From Primulina eburnea (lineage: Eukaryota; Streptophyta; Magnoliopsida; Lamiales; Gesneriaceae): DNA of 64,000 nucleotides. Shown here piece by piece: positions 22,911 through 32,701 of the stretch; position 1 is the stretch's first letter, and the number at the start of each line of letters is the position of its first letter. The notes under the pieces were generated by a model. It ran no database searches. It saw nothing but the letters and a program-made list of their open reading frames with translations, and was not told where the DNA came from. Position numbers and translations under genes: made by a program. The DNA lies in NCBI RefSeq assembly GCF_022965805.1, contig NC_133117.1, positions 9,944,183 through 10,008,182 of the forward strand. The letters are read 5' to 3'.

Positions 22911-23096
22911 TTAAAGTAGGTTTAAAATTTTATTGTATGAAACCAAAGAACAAGACTTTCCTGGAAACAAGTCCATTCTTGCAAAAAACTCCACGTAATC
23001 AAAGTTCCAAAGTGATACATAATCCCCTGTCACAAATTCAAAAGTGTTGTCCCAAAAATAAATGTTCTGCTTCTCAAGTGGGGCAAAAGTAACCAC
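22911..23096 (-). pseudogene. Conserved ORF fragment, copy 2 (unknown)
   Basis: The minus strand reads FAPLEKQNIYFWDNTFEFVT and LWNFDYVEFFARMDLFPGKS, ending NKILNLL and a stop. It is the clearest of the three copies. Start and exon limits cannot be fixed, and no family is recognised. Confidence 0.25.
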
Positions 23097-24030
23097 AATA
23101 AATTATAGATATATTTATCTTTTTTCACAAATAACATATTTAGTTTTTTTTTTTTAGTTTTTTTTTTTTAGAAAAAGTAATTCATTGTTGATTAATTATC
23201 GAATATCATTGATTTTTTTAAAGATATTTATTGTGGTAGTTAATATGCTAGAAACGAATTTTTTTTAAATATAAATAAGAAGATGACGATTATGATACTT
23301 ATGTCATAATCGTCAGCGAGAATGAGGCGCTATTGTATTTTAGTACCATAGTAATTCGCAAATTTTAAGTTAATTAAATTAACATTTTTTTTAATTTAGT
23401 TTATTTTTATCCCCCTATAATCACAAGGGATTATATATACATAACTTGTGATGCATTGATATATTGAATGCTACATGTGATTGAACATGGAATTTTGTGA
23501 GATTTGACTCAAAAAATTAATAAGATAATTAATTATCGTCACAATTTAATTAAAATCATGAAATCATCTTGTGGATTGAAATTGAAATTGAAATTAAAAT
23601 TAAATGTCTAATACTATGCTTAGAAACTTACATTCCACCAAATTTGAATTTATTATATTTTCTTATATTTTATTTAAATAATCATTGTTTTATAAGAAAT
23701 TGTGGGGCCTCTTGGTTCCTCCCCTAGTAGATATGAGGTGGGGAATTGAATAATTATTTGAAAAGGTCACATAGTAATAAATTTTAATAAATAAAAAAAA
23801 ATATGGTCGATCCCCATATAAAGTTACATATATATTTATAAATTGGACACTTTTTCTGTCAAACAAACAACTACGTCTATCATGGTTCACTTTTTTAATT
23901 ACTGATTCCAAAAATTGCCAATAGCAGTCGTTACAATTCAATCGAAAATTACGAACCATCATGAAAACTGAAACTAATAGTCTCATGCCATAACCACGAT
24001 TTCATATATTATTAAATTAATAATTTATAA

Positions 24031-24069
<39 letters not shown>

Positions 24070-24140
24070 TATTAAGTTTTGAACACAAGCATAACTAACT
24101 TTTGTATCATGGTCTATTTTTTAAAAAACAAAAAAAAAAA

Positions 24141-24336
24141 TATATTTTCCCAAACTACAAAAAATTCTATTTTTTTGTTTAATAAAAATGTTTTCAAACT
24201 CATTTTAGTAATAATTTTATTAGGATGTGGTAGGTAGATAAGATACCGATTTACTAAAATGAGTTTTAAAATATTTTTATTAAACAAAAAAAAGCAGAAT
24301 TTTTTGTAGTTTGGGAAAAGATATATTTTTTTTTTA
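24141..24336. repeat. Foldback with arms of about 70 bp
   Basis: Sequence around CCCAAACTACAAAAAATTCT at about 24,150 returns in inverted form as GAATTTTTTGTAGTTTGGG near 24,300, and AACTCATTTTAGTAA pairs with TTTACTAAAATGAGTT. The spacer is about 60 bp. Copy 1 has only one arm's remnant. A MITE or a local inverted duplication would explain it. Confidence 0.7.
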
Positions 24337-24654
24337 CCGAAAAATAGAAAATGACATCAAAGTTGATTACTCTAAATATCTCAAACTTAATAATAAATAT
24401 AGATTTTGAACTTTTAAATAAAAAATTATATTTTTCATAACATAAAAAAATACAACATTCCTTTCGGGAAAAAAAGCCTATGTCTTGGTAGCGGATTATT
24501 ACACAGCTTTATCCATGTATTGTTTATTTAACATAATAAATTTTTTTAATATATATATGATATATGTACGCATCGGTGATGAACAAGGTAAATTTGGTGT
24601 AAATAAATTTATTTTGTGAATTCGAAATATTATATTAAGATTTTAAAAAAAATT

Positions 24655-27473
24655 ATTCCACTACCAAACCAAGGCTTTTTTCCCAAATAGGAATGCGTTT
24701 GCGACCGTGGAATCCACATCTTAAGATGTTGACTATACGATCGATCTCCAATGAGGCTGATGTAATTCAATAATTGTAGCGTATTAGTTGCTCTCTATTT
24801 TTTTAGGGGATCTCGATAGTACGAATATTTCATCTAAAAAATACTTTCAGAAGTTGTCTTGTCACCCGTTTCGACTCAACTAATTTGAAAAACATCTCTC
24901 AAACTTGTATAATCAGCCATCAAACACCCATCACTACAGATCCTACAGTGGACAGCGGTGCGGGAGAAGTTGGGAAAATGTTATTTTGCATTAAAATTTG
25001 ATTTATCTGATCTCCATAAAACAATAGAGTTTGATGGGTGTTTGTGTTTAATTTGATGATTTTGGGATAAAAAATAACTTTTTCTAAAAGGATATTCAAG
25101 GCTTAGTTTTAGGACTTATTTGAAAATTTTCTATAATCAGAAAACTTGATTGTACAAGGATAATTTTCTATAAGAATACAATTCTAGTTTGGTACACGGG
25201 ATATGTGAGAGATTGCTAAATAATCATACTTATCCCACGTTTGGTACTTTTTTAAAAAACCCATAATATCATTAAAAAAAAATTATCACACCTAATATAA
25301 AAGACATTTTATCTTTCTAAAAAATTTATCACACCTAAAAATTATCACTCGATTAACCTTAAAAATTGATATTTGACTTGACTCACAAAATCAAGGGCTC
25401 AATTATCATATTATATAAAATATAAAATTAGATAAAAAAAAATAAATCATGCAAGCACTATCCGGCGCATGAACAGATAAGAAATATGAACTCAAGCAAC
25501 AACTTTGAAATTTATGGTACCAAAATTTTTCTCATGAAGACCAGACACTCTTTCGGGTAAGGCCAAAATTTGTTCGGAGGAAGACCAAGAGCTCTTTCGA
25601 GAAAGGCCGAGATGTGCTCAGAGGAGGAGGATGAACTATTCTTATTATTCGGTTCCCCACGAGACTGTTCTTCATTATATTCCTCTGCGTGGTTCTTATC
25701 CTCACGATTCTCGTTTTCTAGGTTCTCTTGACGATGAAACATCTTTCCTTTTCCTTTTTGATTTACCTTCTTATCTCTTTTTCTTCAAGGTCCCACAAAC
25801 AGTGTCAATTTATGATACCAAAACTTTTCCGCCGGTTCAGTCTAGAGAACAGGTCTTCAAATCTTCGTTGTTGAGTGTATCGGGTCAGTGATCTTGGTTC
25901 TCGAGTTCGGTATGGAGAGAGTTTTTTGATGTGACCTCTCAGATTCTTAAGTCAGTCTGGAGAGCAAACTTAAGAAAAGATATAATAGAGCTAAGTGAGC
26001 AAGAGAATGACTGTAAAATTGTAGCTAATACTTTGTAGTTATAGATGCACGAGGATTAGTTACCTTGTAGGAGTAGAATTCTAGTTGAGATTGGACACTA
26101 CCTGAGGTAAGAGACATCATGCGGTAGGACCCAGTGACCACAACATTCAGGACTCTCGATGGTGGCTAGGACTATTCCCTTATCTCGATGAGATTTGATC
26201 GAATTCGTATTTTTCAGAGTTTCTCATTTATCAACGAAGATGTGTTCATGTTCCCTAACTGCGTTAGAGCTCGGACTTCTTGACCACGGGAGTGAGCTCG
26301 AACTTATAGTAAGCAATTTGGACCTTTAATGAACAAGGTTGAGGGGTCCAGTTCTTTTAGCAATTCATGAGCTCAGACTCCTGGGCTCGGACACCTTACA
26401 AAATGGTTGGGCACAGTAGTTGGGCCCTCGATCAATAATGAGGTCTGGACATTAAAGGGCTACGGAAAATTTCGAGATGTACTTGGGTCCGTCCAGATGT
26501 GTCAATTTTAGGGGGTATCAGAATGAATGGATACCATGGGGACTTGTTGAGCAAAGGAAGTTGTGCTTACTTAAAGAAATACCTGCAAAATCAGATGTGC
26601 ATGAAGAGCTTACCATAGACTGTGTTGAGTCAATGATGTTTATCATACTGCCATTTTGGTTCGTTGAGCTAATGTCTGCAATGAGCATTTTTTTGGGCTA
26701 AATTATATCAAAGTCCAAGTAATTCAGCCCAAGAAGATGGATTAACCAACAAAGTTAAATAGCAGAAGCCAATTAATGATTCGACAGCTGGATCACTAGT
26801 TGGAGGGTTCGGTTGAACGATGTGGGAACTAGAATTGGGGGAGTTAAGAAACAACCTCGGAGATCATTCAAGAAAGGAAGAACTACCAGAGAAATAACAC
26901 ACTCCACAACCATACTTGCAAACACACTGCAAATTTTATCAATCTAGTTCCAGATTTTTTTCCCCCATATATTCAGTCTAGTTTCCAGTATATTTTCATT
27001 CAAGTTGTTTTATTTTATGTTTTCTACCTGTAAGTTATTGTAAATACAAAAATCATGCAGGGAGTTTCTTTCTTAAATTTCAATTTAATTTCCCTTGTAT
27101 TACTTTTTTCCGGTGTATATTAGCTTAGAAGATCAACAATCATAACTAACGATCAAATTAGATATTCACAATTATTTTGTATTTAAAAATTAGATTTATT
27201 ATTGTTTTACACATCAACATAAATTTTGTGCGAACAATCTCATATGCAAGTAACATATGAGGATTGAACCCTTGTTTTTTAACTGTATTTAGCCCATTGG
27301 CTTGGTTTTCTCCTTCTCCCTATATGAATGCAGAAAAGCGCCAAAGGAAGCAAAATGAGTCTCTATCTTCTGATATCCCTTTCGGCTTTCGTGAACCATG
27401 ATTTTATAATTCATGCCAAGACTTGATTTCTTAGTTCCATGTGTTGGGACTTGGGCCATGCCGATGCTATATA
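24655..27473. other. Segment of copy 2 without an established gene
   Basis: Collinear with 13,695-16,126. Frames at 25,512-25,742 (minus, Ser-run protein), 25,631-25,891 (plus) and 26,477-26,701 (plus; FRGYQNEWIPWGLVEQRKL) are open, but no domain is recognised and the last is broken in copy 1. About 450 bp at 24,960-25,390 is absent from copy 1. Confidence 0.4.
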
Positions 27474-27655
27474 AGTGTGAGTCTCATATGAGACCGTCTC
27501 ACGGATCCTAATTTGTGAGACGGATCAACCATATCCATATTCGCAATAAAAAGTAATACTCTTAGCATAAAAAATAATATTTTTTCATGAATGACCCAAA
27601 TAAGAGATCCATCTCACAGATACGACCCGTGAGACCGTCTCACATAAGTTTTTGC
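27474..27655. mobile_element. MITE with GTGAGACCGTCTCAC termini, copy 2
   Basis: The same insertion as 16,127-16,300, at the same point of the repeated segment. It retains GAGACGGATCAACC, which is shortened in copy 1. A CTATATA motif lies on each side (CCGATGCTATATA left, GCCGCTATATA right). Confidence 0.65.
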
Positions 27656-28723
27656 CGCTATATAATTGAGGGACCGACCCTTGGATCCGTCCCCATTTGG
27701 TAAGAAACAAAAGACTTGTTGAATATCTATTGAAATGTGTTTATTATTATTTGTTTTTGTTTTTTTTTTTGGGGTTCAAAAATGTTGTGAATTATGATGG
27801 TACAAACACGGTGACTATCTTTTCTTGTAAGGAACTATATATGAATCGTGGTCAACTTATATGTTTACTTTATGAGTTGTGAATCAAAAAATCGCGGTTT
27901 TAAAAATAATCCCAAAAATTTCCCATAGTTGTGGTCTTAGATTTATGTACTATCTATATTATATTATTATAAAGCAAGCTGATCTTATAATAATTAACTT
28001 TAGTTTAAAGTATCTTATCCATCTTTAAAAAATTAAAATTTATAAAAGTTTGTTTATTTATATTTATGTTTCCATAATGTGGCTTTCATGTAAGGTGTCG
28101 AGATTTGCTTCTTCTTTTTCACTTAAAAAAATGATAATTTTTAAGGTTGTCTTATCACCCGCCTCAAGTCAACTCCACACCCCGAAAGTTCCATAGCCAC
28201 CACGATCCCACGGCCAAAGAAGCCGGATAGCACCATTTTTGCATTAAAAATTTGATGGATCTAGTCTCAATTAAAAACAACAGGGTTTGATAAATAATTG
28301 TTAATAATAAAACTTGGGCCTAACTCAACCCCAAAAGCTAGCTCAAGGAGAGGATTGTCCAAGTCCATATATACAACACCCAGATTATTTATTCGTGAGA
28401 CAATTAACGATAATTAAGGCAATCAGAATCTTCCATAAGACTCCAAGTGGAAGTAAACTTGAAACGTATTACATAGGCTGAACTCCGACGAAGATTGACG
28501 GAACTCAACATGACACGTGAAATACTGCAAAACAAAATGACAGAAAGCATAAATCTCATAGCTCTCCTTCGACCTCATCCAGTACTCAACTCGCGGCAAT
28601 CGGACCTTGAGCTCCGTAACCTGAATCCTTTTTACAAACACAGAAACACAACAAAACAAGGATCGGAGTGGCATTAAAATTAATAATATGAAATCGCAGC
28701 GAATCCAAGGAGGGATTTCCATG

Positions 28724-28897
28724 TCAATCCCCTTTCAAGAAGCAAACACAGCACTCGAGAGCATGTTTCAGCGACCAATAGACGTGTGCAAAGATCCGTC
28801 GCTTCACTGCGCCACGGACTGGGACTGGAGTAACAGATGCCCGCAGTGATTGGAAAATATCGGGCTTGGAATTGAAAGCCGCGTTGAACTTGGCCAT
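28724..28897 (-). CDS. Short conserved ORF of the triplicated segment, copy 3 (unknown function)
   Basis: The minus strand encodes 57 residues, MAKFNAAFNSKPDIFQSLRA and PVPVRGAVKRRIFAHVYWS. Substitutions relative to the others are few (D to N, R to L, F to Y, C to W). A TATAAAA box lies at 28,941-28,947. An 8.15-kb insertion begins at 28,999, about 50 bp further upstream, so upstream control sequence is separated from this copy. Product and role are unknown. Confidence 0.4.
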   Translation of the reverse strand: MAKFNAAFNSKPDIFQSLRASVTPVPVRGAVKRRIFAHVYWSLKHALECCVCFLKGD

Positions 28898-28940
28898 TGT
28901 ACAGGGGAATTGCACGGTTTTGAGTTTGATCTGGGCTCTC

Positions 28941-28947
28941 TTTTATA
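28941..28947 (-). promoter_or_regulatory. TATA box before the short ORF, copy 3
   Basis: The minus strand reads CCCCTATAAAAGAGAGCC, 44 bases before the MAKF start. The same position in copy 1 is TGTAAAA. Confidence 0.45.
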
Positions 28948-29130
28948 GGGGTCGGCTTGGCTTATTCAGAAAAATATGGGTCCCGCTGGAATTTGGGAGG
29001 GAGAATTGGAGGACAGTCCCCAATCAAACCCATTTTAGTCTCAACTCCCTGGAGAGAGAAAATGCTTATCCTAATACCCTTATTACCCTTATTCCCTATT
29101 TTATTTAAAATGATCCTCGCGCTTCGAAAA

Positions 29131-29143
29131 TGGTATCAGAGCC
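29131..29143 (+). promoter_or_regulatory. Pararetrovirus primer binding site (initiator tRNA-Met)
   Basis: TGGTATCAGAGCC complements the 3' end of initiator tRNA-Met, the minus-strand primer of Caulimoviridae. It lies directly inside the left inverted arm, 53 bp before the first small ORF. Confidence 0.85.
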
Positions 29144-29195
29144 TTAGGTTGATTTATTTCAAACACAAATTTTATTATTACTAGCAACTAAATGT

Positions 29196-29435
29196 ATGAG
29201 AAGGAGAATTTCGAAAATTATGAGTCCGAACTTTAGTTCGAGAAAAATAATTCACAAGAACTATTCCAATATTTTGGAATATACACAAGTTTATCTAACT
29301 ATTGTTAGATATCAGAAACGGGAGAACAGAGGAAACTCATCTCCTGATGAAAGACAGCAGTGTTTGCAAAACCTTGCATACACAAAGGGTAGACTCTTAC
29401 GGGCCGAAAAAACCAGATCTTCATCGATCTGTTAA
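29196..29435 (+). CDS. Endogenous pararetrovirus small ORF 1
   Basis: 79 codons (71 if the second Met at 29,220 is used). The product contains NYSNILEYTQVYLTIVRYQK and a basic C-terminal half. It is the first ORF after the PBS. Its stop at 29,433-29,435 lies two bases before the ATG of the next ORF, as in the closely packed small ORFs of badna- and tungroviruses. No domain is recognised; equivalence to badnavirus ORF1 is only positional. Confidence 0.5.
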   Translation: MRRRISKIMSPNFSSRKIIHKNYSNILEYTQVYLTIVRYQKRENRGNSSPDERQQCLQNLAYTKGRLLRAEKTRSSSIC

Positions 29436-29437
29436 AT

Positions 29438-29635
29438 ATGCCAGGAACTACCATCCAGTTCGAAATTGAACTTATTTCGCTAGAAATAATTCAATTAGAG
29501 CAAGAATTACAGCGAAGTACATGCTTCACTGAACTCAGCACAAAAGGTATGCGTTTACAAGGTCTAAAAAACCGGAAAAACATACTTCAAAATCTACTCA
29601 GAAGAAATTCTTCAGAGAACAATGGATCTGTATAA
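29438..29635 (+). CDS. Endogenous pararetrovirus small ORF 2
   Basis: 65 codons, with a helical, heptad-like stretch (IELISLEIIQLEQELQ) near the N-terminus and a basic, Asn/Ser-rich end. It starts two bases after ORF 1 stops and is followed by a 57-bp gap. It may be a separate protein or a fragment of a longer ancestral one; no stop or frameshift evidence decides this. Confidence 0.45.
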   Translation: MPGTTIQFEIELISLEIIQLEQELQRSTCFTELSTKGMRLQGLKNRKNILQNLLRRNSSENNGSV

Positions 29636-29692
29636 ACAGAAGATTTACGAAGGGAAGCTATTGCACCCTCAGGTAAAATCTCAGGTAAACTT

Positions 29693-30064
29693 ATGATTCA
29701 AAATAATAAGTTTCTGGAAATAGTTCCAGACTCCTCTAAGCTCTCTTTAGATCTTAGAGAAATTCAAAAGACAGTCCAAAATTATGGCAATATGCTATAT
29801 TTTGTACCGCAACGAGTTGAGAAAATCCTTGAAACCCAAGAAGAAATTCTGGGATTAATAAAGGATATTCAAACAAGAATTCAGAAATTAGAACAACAAC
29901 CGAGTTCTAGTAGAAGAACTTCAGGAGGTTGGTTACCACCATCTTTTGGTACTGAACCTTTGTTACATCAACAAGGGAAGGCCAGAGTGATGTCAAAACC
30001 TTTGACTGAAGAAGAAAAGATGATCAATCTAATTAAGTCTGTCTCAGAAAAGAAATTCATCTGA
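29693..30064 (+). CDS. Endogenous pararetrovirus coiled-coil protein (virion-associated type)
   Basis: 123 codons. Residues about 38-70 form a likely coiled coil (VPQRVEKILETQEEILGLIK then DIQTRIQKLEQ), followed by a Ser/Arg-rich and Pro/Gly-containing tail ending in a Lys-rich segment. Size, coiled coil and position ahead of the coat protein resemble the virion-associated or ORF2 proteins of Caulimoviridae, which bind the capsid surface. Its TGA overlaps the next ATG as TGATG (30,062-30,066), a stop-start arrangement used for coupled translation in this family. Open throughout. Confidence 0.6.
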   Translation: MIQNNKFLEIVPDSSKLSLDLREIQKTVQNYGNMLYFVPQRVEKILETQEEILGLIKDIQTRIQKLEQQPSSSRRTSGGWLPPSFGTEPLLHQQGKARVMSKPLTEEEKMINLIKSVSEKKFI

Positions 30065-31505
30065 TGACAACTTTAGAAAGGATTGGTTTGGAGGATCTAC
30101 AAGAGCTTGCGGAATCTTTCGCAAATCTCAAGGTAGTAGATCTAAAGATGAACACAGCAGTAGGTGAAACACCACCTGCAATAACCTGGTCATCTTCTCA
30201 GGAACCACCAAGGGAAAGTATGGGATCTCATAATGTAAATATGAGAGAATCTCAAACTGATTTCCATACTGGTGGAGGATCACACCCAGCGGGAACAAGG
30301 GCAAGGAGAATTCAAATTCCTTTGCACCAAACACCCTATGGGAAAACTGTTTTAGATCCTATACATCCTTACGGGGTTATGCTTAACCTTGATGTATTGG
30401 ACTTCAAAAACAGAGAAGATCTCATAGACGATTGGACATCTGCTATGAGGATTGCAGCAGGAACACTTGATCTCAACAAAGAAGGATTCATTAAACTTTT
30501 GGAAATGAGTCTCATGGGATCAGTGAAAATTGCTTGGGACATGACTTCATCAGACATGAAAGAGTCAGTCCTAGTTGGGAATCTCTTAGTGAGATCGCTG
30601 GAAAGATGGCTACCTTATTCAAAGCACACTTTATAGGGGTAGACTATTTCAATAGTCAAGACACAGAGAAGAAGAAAAAATATACTCAAGCTCTGTATAG
30701 TCTTGAATTACATGATATATGTTTGGTAGATGAATACATTATGTTATTCACCAAATATAGATGGAATTCAGGAGTCGAAGAAGATATAGCTATGCAGCTT
30801 TTCTTCGCAAAAATGCCAAGTCCTTGGAGAGAAATGCTCATAAGGGAATACGTACCTGGTAATCCAGATACATTGGCAAGAAGAGCCTCTTTCCTCAAAG
30901 GAAAATTGGCAGAATGGTGTCACATGGCAGCATTACAAAAGAATTACAAACGCTTAAGGGGTATCAACAAAAGAACTTCTTTGTGTTGTAAAGAAAATGA
31001 TCTTCCAACAATTATTGGAAGTAAACCACAAAAGCATAAAAGGAGAGGTTTTAGAACTCATCCTTATGCTAGAAGTGGCAAGAGTTCTTGGAAACCAAGA
31101 ACAATATGGTCAGGACAGAAAGCCAGATCTTATAAATCTGGACAAAGAAGTGGACCATCAAGAAGTAGGATATCATCCCAAGCATCGAGTTCATCTCGAA
31201 GCACAGGAAGAACACCTACAAAGAAAACTTTCAGAAGAGCTCATACTAGAGCCAATGAAAGTTTCAAGGATTGTAATTGCTGGACATGTGGAGCAAGAGG
31301 TCATATCTCGACCAATTGTCCAGAAAACGAGAAAAGAGGTATTAAACGCTTTGATCCTACTCCAGATATTGAAGAAGCAGTTTATTACCAAGATCTTATT
31401 CAAATATACCGATTTGAGGATATCGCCTCAGATGAAAGTATATATGAAGAAGAAGAAGTCTTAAGTCAAGAAGAATCTGATGGAACAGAATCGGAATCTG
31501 ACTGA
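30064..31505 (+). pseudogene. Endogenous pararetrovirus coat protein, one frameshift
   Basis: Two overlapping frames (30,064-30,636 and 30,534-31,505) together cover one coat protein; the reading changes near 30,570-30,590, so a one-base indel is likely. The first part has a variable Ser/Pro-rich region and then LDFKNREDLIDDWTSAMR; the second has the capsid core (LFTKYRWNSGVEEDI). A strongly basic Ser/Arg/Lys region follows, then a zinc knuckle CWTCGARGHISTNC (CX2CX4HX4C) near 31,280-31,320, and an acidic tail ending ESESD. Knuckle plus acidic tail is typical of caulimovirid coat proteins, which package the viral DNA. The end overlaps the next ORF by 26 bases. Confidence 0.75.
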
Positions 31506-32701
31506 AGACGAGGTGTTTCGACACGAAACAAATGAAGATCTGTCTGGATTTTTCAGCCAGACAACTATATCTCATAACATGGTTCAAAGAATCATGAGAG
31601 AAAATCCAAGTCTACAGAGATATCAAGGTTTCTCTGCAGGGCAGGTAGAAAAGTTCTTAGGAAGTCTTGGCCTAAGAAATAGAAAGCATCATCTAATCTA
31701 TAAAGTTTCTCGAAGGGAAATGGCAATCCCGATGGAACTTACAGGAAATAGAATGGAGATGCAGTTAATTCCTTCCGAAGAAATCAAGGAGGAATTACAA
31801 AAACTCAAGATAGAAGTAGCAAGGACCATGTCCTGGATTCATATCGGGGCAATCCAAATTATGATAAAGGCTACTTTCAAAGAAGGGATAGATTCACCAA
31901 TCGATATTGCTATATGCGATAAAAGAATGGGGAATCTACAAGATTCAGTACTGGGAACCATCTCAGGAAACCTCTGTGCAGGAAAAATTGTAGGAGTAAT
32001 CTATCCAAGGATAGCCTACAATCTGGCAGATCGAGATTTCAGCCGAGCCTTGACCTTGCATCAGAACTTCAAGGAAAAAAGGCTGATGAAAGAAGGTAAT
32101 AGGCCATACTCTATTACCTATCAAATTTCATATGCTCTATCTAATACACATCATTCTGAACTGTTTATTAGAAATGAGTTTATTGAAATCCCTGAGATAT
32201 TTGGAAAAGTTGCTCAGGCAATTTATCCAAAAAGAGTCGAGTTTCCTTTAATACAGGAAACAGATATCCAGATCCAAGACAAACCGATTCTACAAAGGAA
32301 TCAGAGTCTTAGATTGGAATCAAGAAGATTATCTTTTCAAGGGGATAGAATCACAAGCTATAGATGGGATAAAAAGCCTATCATAGAAACCCAACAGGAA
32401 TTGAAAAGTTTTTCTACAATAGGAAAGCTTAGATGCCCAGAAGGGTGGAAGGAGGTAGAAATAGTATTTGACATTACAAAGCAAAGGAATCAATTTCCTT
32501 GTAATTCAATATACTATTTGGAACAGCGACCAAGGTCTGATTAATATCGGAGAATTGGAGGTTCACATTCAAGGAATTCCAGGGAAAGAATCAGATCGAC
32601 TGATTCTTGGATTAGAGTTTCTCGAGGAACACAAACCTTGGAAACGTCTAGAGTTTGGAATGGAGTTTATGGCAGAGGATAAAATGTGGAAAATCCAATG
32701 A
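31480..32701 (+). pseudogene. Endogenous pararetrovirus movement protein, frameshifted near the C-terminus
   Basis: The frame from 31,480 is open for 354 codons. Residues about 115-225 match the 30K-superfamily movement domain by HIGAIQIMIKATFKEGIDSP, the AICDKRMGNLQDSVLG block and the later SITYQISYALSNTHHSE. Such proteins carry virus through plasmodesmata. It stops at 32,544, but another frame (32,468-32,701) continues with similar composition and overlaps the next ATG by 16 bases, like the other ORF junctions here, so a frameshift near 32,515-32,530 is likely. The order coat protein before movement protein is unlike badnaviruses and caulimoviruses. Confidence 0.75.

Larger units (their letters stand above)
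22440..24640. other. Non-coding part of triplicated copy 2
   Basis: AT-rich sequence shared mostly with copy 3 (37,450-39,950) and partly with copy 1. It contains the conserved ORF fragment at 22,911-23,096, a (TA)n run at about 24,034-24,062 and a foldback. No other gene is seen. Confidence 0.5.
21851..28680. repeat. Triplicated segment, copy 2 (least interrupted)
   Basis: About 6.83 kb, collinear with copies 1 and 3. It carries the short ORF, the conserved ORF fragment, a foldback at 24,141-24,336, the 14-kb-type ORF region and one MITE, but neither the Mutator-like element, the Helitron nor the pararetrovirus. It therefore provides the empty site for each of those insertions. Confidence 0.8.
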
